A stretch of DNA of 36,991 bases, taken from positions 1 to 36,991 of the forward strand of contig VBOR01000059.1 of NCBI GenBank assembly GCA_005893165.1. The letters are read 5' to 3'. Below are positions 1 through 7,529 of this stretch, in pieces. The position numbers and the translations under genes are program-made. This stretch comes from Candidatus Eiseniibacteriota bacterium. GTDB lineage: Bacteria; Eisenbacteria; RBG-16-71-46; SZUA-252. The notes beneath the pieces are model-generated. The model was not told the DNA's origin, made no database searches, and saw only the letters and a list, made by a program, of their open reading frames with translations. The number at the start of each line of letters is the position of its first letter. Within the stretch, counting starts at the first letter, position 1.

Positions 1-510
1 GACCGCGGCTATAGCGACGGGGACGGATGGGTCGCGGGGGGAGCCTTTGGATTTGGCGTGACTCGCGACCTCCTCGTCATGGTGGCGATGGAACACATCG
101 GGGTGAACATATCCCAACCCTACCGGGAGAGCTTTCAGCCGGTGACGCTCCAATTTCAGCTGGGCGCGCCCTTCCAGCACCGCATCGCGCCGACGGTGGA
201 GTTGGGAGGTGGGGTCTATCTCAGAACGAGGGACCGGGTCTTCTACGGCACCTACCCCTATCCCTACGTCGCTCCACGAACGAGCGCGCCGTTCGGAATG
301 AACTTCGGAGGCGGGCTCTCCTTTCTCCTGGCACGAGCCGTCTCGTTGAACCTGGGGGTGCGCCGGCACGAGTCCTTCAATCCGAACGAGAGCTGGGGCA
401 TGACCACGGCGACGGCAGGAATGACCTTCGCGTTGAGCCGGGATGAGCCTCCGCATGGCGTGTGGACGCGATCAGGAAGCGGTGGGACAATCGAGGTAGC
501 TGAGCGGTAG
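1..510 (+). CDS. Outer-membrane beta-barrel-like protein, 5' end cut off by window
   Basis: The frame is open from base 1, so the start and signal peptide lie outside the window; about 169 residues are visible, ending at TAG 508-510. The protein alternates short hydrophobic and polar stretches, is rich in Gly and aromatic residues, and carries the segment LQFQLGAPFQHRIAPTVELG, typical in style of small outer-membrane beta-barrels. It aligns by eye with the next gene over most of its visible length (GWVAGGAFGFGVTRD against GWLVGGAAGVGISRW, then the LGAPFQ/MGAPFQ block), so the two are tandem paralogues. The last 20 or so residues (after ALSRDEPP) have no counterpart in the neighbour. Exact function is unknown. 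Confidence 0.6.
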   Translation, partial: DRGYSDGDGWVAGGAFGFGVTRDLLVMVAMEHIGVNISQPYRESFQPVTLQFQLGAPFQHRIAPTVELGGGVYLRTRDRVFYGTYPYPYVAPRTSAPFGMNFGGGLSFLLARAVSLNLGVRRHESFNPNESWGMTTATAGMTFALSRDEPPHGVWTRSGSGGTIEVAER

Positions 511-541
511 CAGAGGTGAAACTCCGCTCGTGGAGTGCGCT

Positions 542-1123
542 ATGCAGCGTTCCACCGTCTTCGCCCTAGTGCTTTACGTCCTGTCGCTCGCCGCGACAAC
601 TTCCGTCTGTGCCGCCTGGTCCCCCTCGGATGGTGCGAAGGGTCAGGCCGTGTTCAGGATCCGCGGCGCTCTCGTTCCCCACGACTTGGCCGGAACGGTC
701 GGACCCGGCTGGTTGGTGGGAGGTGCCGCCGGCGTGGGCATCAGCCGATGGGTCATGCTCACGGCGAACTTCGATCATGTCGCCCTCAGGGACCGGAACG
801 CGCGCTCGGTCGAACCATGGACGCTTCAGCTCGAAATGGGTGCGCCATTCCAGCGACACGTCATGCCGCGTTTTGAAGTGGGCGCAGGGCTGTATCGCAG
901 GACTGAGAAGCCCTGGATCTTCCCCACCTCATCAAATCCGAGGGACGAAACGCTCTTCGGGTTCAACTACGGGCTCGGGCTTTCAGCTCCCATTGCCACG
1001 CGCGTGATGGCGGATCTCAATCTTCGGTATCACCAGACCCTGGACCGGGATGTTGGAGGAACACGGAGTCACTCCCTGAAGCTGTCCTACGTGGCGTTCG
1101 GTCTGACCTACGGGTTGAGGTAG
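542..1123 (+). CDS. Secreted outer-membrane beta-barrel-like protein
   Basis: 193 residues. I start it at ATG 542 because GGAG at 532-535 sits six bases upstream and the product then begins with a good signal peptide (basic MQR, hydrophobic ALVLYVLSLAATT, cleavage near CAA-W). A GTG at 530 would add four residues but has a poorer ribosome site. The mature part looks like a small beta-barrel of eight or so strands and ends in YVAFGLTYGLR, an aromatic-containing C-terminus of the kind seen in outer-membrane proteins. It is a tandem paralogue of the gene just upstream, 31 bases away, and the two are probably co-transcribed. It converges on the VWA gene with a one-base gap and no visible terminator. 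Role unknown. Confidence 0.65.
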   Translation: MQRSTVFALVLYVLSLAATTSVCAAWSPSDGAKGQAVFRIRGALVPHDLAGTVGPGWLVGGAAGVGISRWVMLTANFDHVALRDRNARSVEPWTLQLEMGAPFQRHVMPRFEVGAGLYRRTEKPWIFPTSSNPRDETLFGFNYGLGLSAPIATRVMADLNLRYHQTLDRDVGGTRSHSLKLSYVAFGLTYGLR

Positions 1124-1124
1124 C

Positions 1125-2228
1125 CTAGCTCACCCGTTTGCGGCGGTTCTGGTTGTAGTCGACGAAGAGGTAGGAGCCCAGGTTCTCGAGGTCCGCGAAA
1201 TAGGCGCGGCCCTTGTTGAGCTGGGTGAAGCGCTCCACGAACCGAACGAGATAGGGATCCTGCGTCACCATGAACGTGGTGATGGAGATTCTCTTGCGCC
1301 TGCACTGCACGGCCTCGTCCAGGGTCTTGTTCACGATCTTGGGATCGAGGCCGAACGCGTTCTTGTAGAGACGCCCGTCCTCCATGATCGCCGAAGGCTT
1401 CCCGTCCGTGATCATGAAAATCTGCTTGTTCACGTGCTTCTGCCTGGCCAGGATCCGCTGCCCGAGCTGGAGCGCGGCCTTCGTGTTCGTGTGGTAGGGG
1501 CCCACCGAAGCGTAGGGAATGTCCCGGATCTTCACCTCCCACGCGTCGTCTCCGAAGAGCACCACGTGGAGCGAGTCCTTGGGGTACCGCGTCAGGATCA
1601 GCTCCGCCAACGCGAGCGCCGCCTGCTTGGCCGGCGTGATTCGGTCCTCGCCATACAAGATCATCGAGTGGCTCACGTCGATGAGGAGCGCGGTGGCGCA
1701 GGAGGAGGAGTGCTCGGTCTCGTAGACCTCGAGATCGTCCTCGGTCAGGTGGATCCCTTCGTCCCCCCACTCGCCCCGCTGCCTGCGCACCGAGTTACGC
1801 ACGCTCGAGAGAAAGTCGATGTCGGAGACGTTGTCCCCGAACACGTAGGGGCGTGTCTCCGTGATCCGCTCGCCGCCCGAGCCGGTGCTGGGCACGCGGT
1901 GCTCCCCCTGGGAGTCCTTCGCGAGCGCGCTGAAGATGCGATCGAGAGAGTCCTGGCGGATCATCCGCTCGCCCTTCCGCGTCAGGACGTTCTTCCCGTT
2001 CACCTCCTGGATCGCGTCCTGCTCCTTCAGGTGCTTCTTGAATTCGTCCATGGTGAGCTTCCCGCTGAAGAAGCCGAAGCGATCCCCCAGCTCCTCCAGC
2101 GCCCGGAGCGCCTCGTCCACGTCCCCATCCGTCATGAGGAGCAGGCGGTTGTAGAGCGAGAGGAGATTCTTGAGGAAGTTGAGATTCCGGGTGAGACGCT
2201 CGTCCCACCTGGAGTAGCGGAATTCCAC
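1125..2228 (-). CDS. VWA-domain protein, partner of MoxR-type ATPase
   Basis: 367 residues. The C-terminal half is a von Willebrand factor A domain with an intact MIDAS: D184-x-S186-x-S188 in LLIDVSHSMIL, a Thr in YHTNTKAA and the Asp in MITDGKPS, which together bind a divalent metal. The N-terminal 170 residues are helical and charged, as in chelatase-associated VWA proteins. Proteins of this kind act with AAA+ ATPases of the MoxR/ChlI group to insert metals or remodel protein complexes. The gene lies one base downstream of the ATPase gene on the same strand, so they form an operon. No signal peptide, so it should be cytoplasmic. The client protein cannot be told from the sequence. Confidence 0.85.
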   Translation of the reverse strand: MEFRYSRWDERLTRNLNFLKNLLSLYNRLLLMTDGDVDEALRALEELGDRFGFFSGKLTMDEFKKHLKEQDAIQEVNGKNVLTRKGERMIRQDSLDRIFSALAKDSQGEHRVPSTGSGGERITETRPYVFGDNVSDIDFLSSVRNSVRRQRGEWGDEGIHLTEDDLEVYETEHSSSCATALLIDVSHSMILYGEDRITPAKQAALALAELILTRYPKDSLHVVLFGDDAWEVKIRDIPYASVGPYHTNTKAALQLGQRILARQKHVNKQIFMITDGKPSAIMEDGRLYKNAFGLDPKIVNKTLDEAVQCRRKRISITTFMVTQDPYLVRFVERFTQLNKGRAYFADLENLGSYLFVDYNQNRRKRVS

Positions 2229-2229
2229 G

Positions 2230-3711
2230 TCAGTCCTCCGCTTCCTCCGGCTTTCCGAGCATGGTCGAGAACATGTCGGTGTAGGCGAGCGCGCTCGTGT
2301 CGGTCCGCTCCTTGGCGAGGATGGAGTTCTGGTGGAGCGCCTCCAGCACGAACTCCATTGCCGTGGGAATCTCGATCGTGTCCTTGATCCCGAGATAGCG
2401 CTTGGGCAGGTCCTCGAGGCCTGCGACCTGGGCGAGCCTCTGGTGGAACTCGCGCGTCGGGAGCTCGTCGGAGATCTCGACCCGTTTCCCCTGCGCGAAC
2501 CAGCGGAAGATCGCGTCGTACTCCGAGGGCGCGCCCTCGTTCTTCTCCTTCGCCTTGTAGGCGTCGGGGAAGTGCTTCGCGAAGACCTCCTTCACGGCTT
2601 TCCCGACGAGGTGCTTCGCCACCGCGACCGCGCCCTCCTGCTCTCCCTCGTAGACCAGCTCGACCTTCCCGCTGATCGAAGCGATTCCGTTCTGGAGATC
2701 GCAGATGCGGACCGCCTGGCGCCGCTCTCCCGTCCGGATGGCGCGCCGCTCAGCGTTGCTGATCAAATTCTCCATGAGCGAGATCGTCAAGCGCACGCTC
2801 ACGCCCGATCCCTGATCCACGTAGGAGGACTTCCGCGCCTGGAGCGCGACCGTCTCCACCAGCTCCCGGATGTAATGGGGAACGATCACCTCGATCCCGT
2901 CCCCCCGGCTCGTCCACGCCTCCTGCTCGGTGACCTTCATCGCGTCCTCGAGCGTGTAGGGATAGTGGGTCATGATCTGCGACGCGATCCTATCTCGCAA
3001 TGGCGTGATGATGTTTCCGCGGTTCGTGTAGTCCTCGGGGTTCGCGGAGAAGACGATCTGGATGTCGAGAGGCAGCCGGATCGGGAATCCTCGGATCTGG
3101 ATGTCCTTCTCTTCGAGAATGTTCAGAAGCCCCACCTGGATCCTGGGCTGGAGATCCGGCAGCTCGTTGATCGCGAAGATGCCGCGATTGGTCCGCGGCA
3201 CGATCCCGTAGTGCATGACTTCGGGATCGCTGTAGGAAAGCCTCCGGTTCGCCGCCTTGATGGGATCGATGTCCCCGATCAGGTCCGCGATCGTCACGTC
3301 GGGCGTGGCGAGCTTCTCCCGGTAGCGATCGTCGCGGTGGATCCAGCGGACCGGAACCTGATCCCCCTCCGCGGCGACCCGCCGCTAGCAAGCGGGACAG
3401 ATGGGATTCAGCGGATCGTCGTTCACCTCGCAGCCCTCGATCGCGGGCACCCACTCGTCGAGAAATCGGACGAGCTGGCGGAGGATCCTGGTCTTCGCCT
3501 GTCCGCGGAGCCCGAGCAGGATGAAGTCGTGTCCGCTCAGCATCGCGTTCTCGATCTGGGGAAGGACGGTCTTCTCGTAGCCCACGATCCCGGGGAATAG
3601 GTTCTCCCCCTTCTCGATCAGGCTGACCAGATTCCGCCTCATCTCCTGTTTCACGGTCACGGGCTGATAGCCGCTATCTCTAAGAGCTTTAATCGATTCG
3701 GGTCTTTTCAT
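2230..3711 (-). pseudogene. MoxR/magnesium-chelatase-type AAA+ ATPase, interrupted by in-frame TAG
   Basis: A single frame of 494 codons carries a complete ChlI-like ATPase except for one TAG at 3385-3387 (codon 109). Upstream lie GIVGYEKT and the Walker A GLRGQAKT (residues 67-74); downstream are the Walker B-like block GIFAINELPDL, sensor 1 FSANPEDYTNRG and the arginine-rich PLRDRI. Homologues read smoothly across the site: CPAC-stop-RRVAAEGDQ resembles a Cys-rich linker that is usually continuous. Both sides keep coding character, so this is a very recent nonsense mutation, a base error, or read-through. If translated as is, the upper product (108 residues) would hold only Walker A, and the lower could restart at GTG 3297. 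An AGGA lies four bases before the ATG at 3711. It is co-directional with the VWA gene. Confidence 0.8.
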
Positions 3712-3822
3712 TGGATTCCTGGGTCTCCGGTTGCGCGGGTGAGACGTTCTTCTTTCCTAGATCGTAACCCCGCGTGGGGCCTTCAGCAAGCCGCCAGGGC
3801 ACCCTCATTTACCAAATAAATG

Positions 3823-3859
3823 TTGATTTAGACGGCCAGGTTGCCGAATAATGTAAGGA
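3823..3859 (+). promoter_or_regulatory. Possible promoter and ribosome site of lrp-like gene
   Basis: An AT-rich island in GC-rich surroundings. TTGATT (3823-3828) and AATAAT (3847-3852) are 18 bases apart; AAGGA (3855-3859) then lies seven bases before ATG 3867. The -10 box is so close to the ribosome site that the transcript leader would be only a few bases, so the assignment is tentative. The 155-base gap between the divergent ATPase and lrp genes holds nothing else I recognise. Confidence 0.35.
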
Positions 3860-3866
3860 CACAAAC

Positions 3867-4391
3867 ATGCTCAGCCTAACGAAACATGAGAACGGTGCCG
3901 TTCTCGACCAGATCGACCGCAAGCTTCTGGCGCTGCTTCAGGACGACGCCAAGATCTCGCAAGCGGAGCTGGCCAAGGCGGTCGGTCTCACCGCGCCCTC
4001 CGTCAACGAGCGGATCCGGAAGCTCGAGCGCGGCGGCATCATCCGCGGCTATGTCACGCTCCTGGACGAGCGGAAGCTGGGCCAGGACATCACGGCGTTC
4101 GTCGAGGTATTCATCGAACATCCCAAATTCGAGTCCGGTTTCATCGAGGCGGTCCGCGACCTCGACGAGATCCTCGAATGCCACCATATCACCGGCGAGT
4201 TCTCGCTTCTGCTCAAGGTCCGGGTCCAGGACATGGCCGCGTTCCGCAAGCTCCTCATCGAGAAGCTGAACACGGTCCGCGGGGTGCGCCAGACGCGAAC
4301 GCTCATCGTCCTCGCCACCTCGAAGGAGCAGCGCCGGATCAAGATCGATTCCGAGCCACATACACCCGGTTCGAAAGGAGCCCCCGGATGA
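3867..4391 (+). CDS. Lrp/AsnC-family transcriptional regulator
   Basis: 174 residues. An N-terminal winged helix-turn-helix (about residues 14-62: LDQIDRKLLALLQDD, then AELAKAVGLTAPSVNERIRK) is followed by the alpha-beta RAM ligand-binding domain (about 70-155, with HHITGEFSLLLKVRV). Lrp family proteins assemble as dimers to octamers and sense amino acids. The stop codon overlaps the start of the lysine aminotransferase gene (ATGA, 4388-4391), so the two are translationally coupled. The same pairing (LrpA with lat) is known in Mycobacterium, which suggests lysine or a product as the effector. The start ATG has AAGGA seven bases upstream. Regulation of its own operon is likely but not shown. 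Confidence 0.92.
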   Translation: MLSLTKHENGAVLDQIDRKLLALLQDDAKISQAELAKAVGLTAPSVNERIRKLERGGIIRGYVTLLDERKLGQDITAFVEVFIEHPKFESGFIEAVRDLDEILECHHITGEFSLLLKVRVQDMAAFRKLLIEKLNTVRGVRQTRTLIVLATSKEQRRIKIDSEPHTPGSKGAPG

Positions 4392-5740
4392 ACCCGACCC
4401 TCGCCACCTCGTCGGCGAAGATCACCCCCGACAAGGTACATGAGACGATCGCGAAGCGGATGCTCGCGGACGGCTTCGACTTCGTCCTCGATCTCGAGAA
4501 GAGCGAGGGCGTCTTTATCTACGACTCTCGGCACGGGAAAAAGCTTCTCGATTTCTTTTCGTTCTTTGCGACCAACCCGGTCGGGATGAACCACCCGGGG
4601 ATGAAGACGCCGGAGTTCACGAAGAAGCTCCTCCGGGCGGCCCTCCACAATCCCTCCAACTCGGATGTGTACACCGTCGAGATGGCGGAGTTCGTGGAGA
4701 CGTTCGGGACGCACGCCATGCCCGAGTACCTTCCGCATCTCTTCCTGGTGGCCGGCGGCACCCTGGGCGTCGAGAACGCCCTCAAGGCGGCCTTCGACTG
4801 GAAGGTGCGCAAGAACTTCGTGCGCGGCTATCGCGAGGAGCGTGGCCACAAGGTGCTCCACTTCGAGCAGGCCTTTCACGGGCGCTCCGGCTACACGCTC
4901 TCGCTCACCAACACTACCGATCCCAGGAAGACCGCCTACTTCCCGAAATTCGCCTGGCCGCGCGTCGTGAATCCCAAGGTGCGGTTCCCGCTGAACGAGC
5001 AGAACCTACGCGACGCGAAGGCGGGCGAGGCGCTCGCCGTGGCGCAGATGGAGACCGCCTTCGAGCAGAACAAGGACGACATCGCGGCGATCATCATCGA
5101 GCCGATCCAGGGAGAGGGCGGCGACAACCACTTCCGCAAGGAGTTCTTCCAGGAGCTGCGCCGGATCGCGGACGAATACGAAGCGATGCTGGTGTTCGAC
5201 GAGGTGCAGGCGGGCCTGGGGCTCACCGGGAAGATGTGGTCCTACGAGCACTACGACGTGAGGCCCGACATGGTGGCGTTCGGGAAGAAGACCCAGGTCT
5301 GCGGCTTCATCTGCGGCCCGCGGATCGACGAGATCGAGGACAACGTCTTCCGCGTTTCGAGCCGCCTCAACTCCACGTGGGGGGGCACCCTCGTGGACAT
5401 GGTCCGCTCCGGACGCTACCTCGAGATCATGGCCGAGGAGAAACTCCTCCAGAACGCCGCCGCCCGCGGCCAGGAGCTTCTGGCGGGCTTGGAGTCGCTC
5501 CAGAAGGAGCTCCCGGACCATCTCTCGAACGCGCGCGGCAAGGGGCTCATGTGCGCCTTCGATTTCAAGGACACGGCTCTTCGCGACAAGGTGATCGCCG
5601 CCGCCTACGAGGAGGGTGTCGTGGTCATCGCGTCGGGTCCGACCTCGATCCGGTTCCGTCCGCCGCTCGTCGTGACCAAGGAAGCGATCGCGGAAGGGCT
5701 GGAGAAGCTCCGCACCAGCGTCAGGAAGTCGATCGGCTGA
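4388..5740 (+). CDS. lat: L-lysine 6-aminotransferase (PLP-dependent, class III)
   Basis: 450 residues from ATG 4388. LAT moves the epsilon-amino group of lysine to 2-oxoglutarate, giving 2-aminoadipate 6-semialdehyde and glutamate, a step of lysine catabolism or of stress responses. The whole length matches class III aminotransferases: FFATNPVGMNHPGM near the N-terminus, AFHGRSGYTLS, IIEPIQGEGGDNHF, LVFDEVQAGLG with the cofactor-binding Asp, and AFGKKTQVCG, in which Lys300 should form the Schiff base with PLP; the mycobacterial enzyme uses the same number. It overlaps the lrp-like gene by four bases, and its last 20 bases overlap the end of the convergent MFS gene. I rejected the longer open frame back to 4178 because it runs through the lrp gene. 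Confidence 0.93.
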   Translation: MNPTLATSSAKITPDKVHETIAKRMLADGFDFVLDLEKSEGVFIYDSRHGKKLLDFFSFFATNPVGMNHPGMKTPEFTKKLLRAALHNPSNSDVYTVEMAEFVETFGTHAMPEYLPHLFLVAGGTLGVENALKAAFDWKVRKNFVRGYREERGHKVLHFEQAFHGRSGYTLSLTNTTDPRKTAYFPKFAWPRVVNPKVRFPLNEQNLRDAKAGEALAVAQMETAFEQNKDDIAAIIIEPIQGEGGDNHFRKEFFQELRRIADEYEAMLVFDEVQAGLGLTGKMWSYEHYDVRPDMVAFGKKTQVCGFICGPRIDEIEDNVFRVSSRLNSTWGGTLVDMVRSGRYLEIMAEEKLLQNAAARGQELLAGLESLQKELPDHLSNARGKGLMCAFDFKDTALRDKVIAAAYEEGVVVIASGPTSIRFRPPLVVTKEAIAEGLEKLRTSVRKSIG

Positions 5741-6944
5741 GCACCCGCTCCGCCTGCTCTCGTCGCGGCAATCGAGCTGCGGCGAGAGCGGCGAGCCAAA
5801 GCACCGCCCCCGCCATCCAGAGCGGCGCGCCGGGGCTCACGACGTCGAAGAGGAGCCCTCCCAGGAACGGTCCCACCGCGCGCGCGAGACTCCCGAGCGA
5901 CTGGTAGATCCCTAGAATTCCCCCTTGTTCGTCCGGCGGAGTCGCGATGGAGATGAGCCCGGACAAGGACGGCGTGAGGAGACCGCTCGCCACGGCGATC
6001 GCTCCCATCACGAGCAGAAAGATCGCGAGCGGCGGAGCCAGCCCCGCGGTCACGAACGCCGCGCCCATGAGAAAGAGTCCCGCGCGGACCAGGGCGCGCT
6101 CCCCGAAGCGGCGGACGAGCGCCCCCACGATCCCCGCCTGCATGAGCGCCGCCACCACTCCGACGTACGCGAAGAGGTAGCCGATCTGGTGCGGCCCCCA
6201 GGCATAATGCCGTTGCGTGAATAATGCCAAGATTGCCTCCATCCCCGAGAAGCAGAGCGTCGCCACGAAGAAGAGCCCGAGCACCGTTCCGGCCACGGGC
6301 CTCGAGAACGCCTCGCGGAATCCGGTCCGCCCGGCGCGTCTCGCCGCGGCTTCCGCGCGCACTCCCGCCGGAAGTGATTCGGGGAGCCGGACCCAGGCGA
6401 ATCCCGCGGCCGCGAGCGCGAGCCCGGCCGAGGCGTAGGCGGGTGCCGCGAATCCCCAGCGGCTCAGGATCCCGCCGATCGCGGGCCCGAAGATGAACCC
6501 CATCCCGAACGCGGCGCCGATCAGCCCCATGCCCTTGGTGCGGTTCTCCGTCGTCGTGGTGTCCGCCACGTAGGCCTGCGCGGTGGAGAGCACCGCCCCT
6601 GCGACCCCCGCGAGCATCCTCGAGAGGAAGAGCACGGCAAGGGAGTGCGCCGCGGCGTAGATCAGGTACGAGATCCCCGTCACGAGGAGGCTCGCGACCA
6701 GCACGGGCCTTCTTCCGATGCAGTCGCTCAGCCGCCCCCAGACCGGGGCGAAGAGGAACTGACAGAACGAGAAGGAAGTCGTGAGGAGACCCACGGTGAT
6801 CCCGGTCGCGCCGTAGGTTTCGGCGTAGTAGGGAAGGAGCGGGATGATGATGCCGAAGCCGAGGAGATGGATGAAGACGGTGACGAAGAGAATGGTCCGC
6901 GATTCCGGCGTGATCGTAAGCGGCTCGGCGGAAGATCGCGGCAC
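5721..6944 (-). CDS. MFS exporter, TetA-like (DHA1) family
   Basis: 407 residues, GTG start at 6944. About 12 hydrophobic segments with a central polar loop (residues about 190-215, SLPAGVRAEAAARRAGRTG). Motif A of the major facilitator superfamily is clear after helix 2 (GRLSDCIGRRPVLVAS), and the antiporter motif C style GxxxGPxxGG occurs in GMGFIFGPAIGGIL. These point to a proton-driven drug or metabolite exporter in the inner membrane; the substrate is not predictable. The gene seems to be leaderless: a TACACT box ends six bases before the GTG and no Shine-Dalgarno is present. It is convergent with lat (20-base overlap) and divergent from the glycosylase remnant. Confidence 0.88.
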   Translation of the reverse strand: MPRSSAEPLTITPESRTILFVTVFIHLLGFGIIIPLLPYYAETYGATGITVGLLTTSFSFCQFLFAPVWGRLSDCIGRRPVLVASLLVTGISYLIYAAAHSLAVLFLSRMLAGVAGAVLSTAQAYVADTTTTENRTKGMGLIGAAFGMGFIFGPAIGGILSRWGFAAPAYASAGLALAAAGFAWVRLPESLPAGVRAEAAARRAGRTGFREAFSRPVAGTVLGLFFVATLCFSGMEAILALFTQRHYAWGPHQIGYLFAYVGVVAALMQAGIVGALVRRFGERALVRAGLFLMGAAFVTAGLAPPLAIFLLVMGAIAVASGLLTPSLSGLISIATPPDEQGGILGIYQSLGSLARAVGPFLGGLLFDVVSPGAPLWMAGAVLWLAALAAARLPRREQAERVLSRSTS

Positions 6945-6950
6945 GGAGCG

Positions 6951-6981
6951 AGTGTAGCGCCGAGGGTATGGGCTGTATACT
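6951..6981. promoter_or_regulatory. Divergent leaderless promoters for MFS gene and glycosylase remnant
   Basis: In only 43 bases between the two start codons there are two opposed -10 boxes: TACACT on the minus strand (6956 to 6951) six bases before the MFS GTG, and TATACT on the plus strand (6976-6981) six bases before GTG 6988. Neither start has a ribosome site. With the usual 6-7 base distance from -10 to transcription start, both messages would begin at or next to the start codon. The -35 boxes are weak. Confidence 0.55.
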
Positions 6982-6987
6982 TCGCCC

Positions 6988-7522
6988 GTGGCTTCTCCTC
7001 TTCCCCGGTCCTTCTATTCCCGGTCTCGCGTACGTGTACCTCACCTACGGGATGCACCATCTCTTGAACGCGGTCACGGAGCGGGAGGGGATGCCGGCGG
7101 CGGTCCTGATCCGGGCACTCGAGCCCATGGAAGGGATCGAGTGGATGGAGGAGGCGCGCGGTGTGCGCACCGCCCATCATCTCGCCTCGGGTCCGGGCAA
7201 GCTGGCGCAGGCCTTCGGCCTGGATCTCGCGTGGAACCGCGCGGATCTCACCGGTCCGGATCTCTGGATCGAGCCGGGTGCGCGTGTTCCCGATCGCGCG
7301 GTACGCACGTCGGCGCGCATCGGCTGCCAGAATGTTCCGGAGCCATGGGCGACCGTTCCCTGGCGCTTCTACGTCGCGGAGTCGAGGCATGTCACGCCCG
7401 GCCGGGCCGCTCCGAAACTTGTGGTGACAAACGCGCGCCGGATCGGGAATAATCGGGCATCGCGCGCCCGCCCGCTGGAACCCACGGGCAAAGGGCGCAC
7501 CCGCAACACCCCGAGCCGCTGA
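6988..7522 (+). pseudogene. 3-methyladenine DNA glycosylase (AAG/MPG family) with internal deletion
   Basis: The family excises alkylated bases in base excision repair. The N-terminus is present from GTG 6988: MASPLPRSFYSR matches the usual LPR-x-FY-x-R opening. From about 7021 the sequence jumps, in a different frame, to PGLAYVYLTYGMHHLLNAV, then AAVLIRALEP, GPGKLAQAFGL and SARIGCQN, all family blocks from the C-terminal two thirds. The stretch between, about 60 residues in the family, is gone, including the ETEAY region that holds the catalytic Glu. The downstream frame also runs past the normal C-terminus by about 40 residues. It cannot give an active enzyme as read. Either a genuine pseudogene or an assembly deletion. 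Confidence 0.82.
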
Positions 7523-7529
7523 GGGAACA

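Noticed and set aside
3385..3387. Pyrrolysine or general TAG reassignment as the explanation for the ATPase amber codon
   Set aside because: TAG ends many other genes here (both beta-barrel genes, the VWA gene, the Fe-S carrier, the Rieske protein, aceA, the serine hydrolase), and no pyl genes are in the window.
4178..4387. Upstream extension of the lat frame
   Set aside because: It lies wholly inside the lrp-like gene in another phase and has no similarity to aminotransferases; ATG 4388 gives the normal family length.
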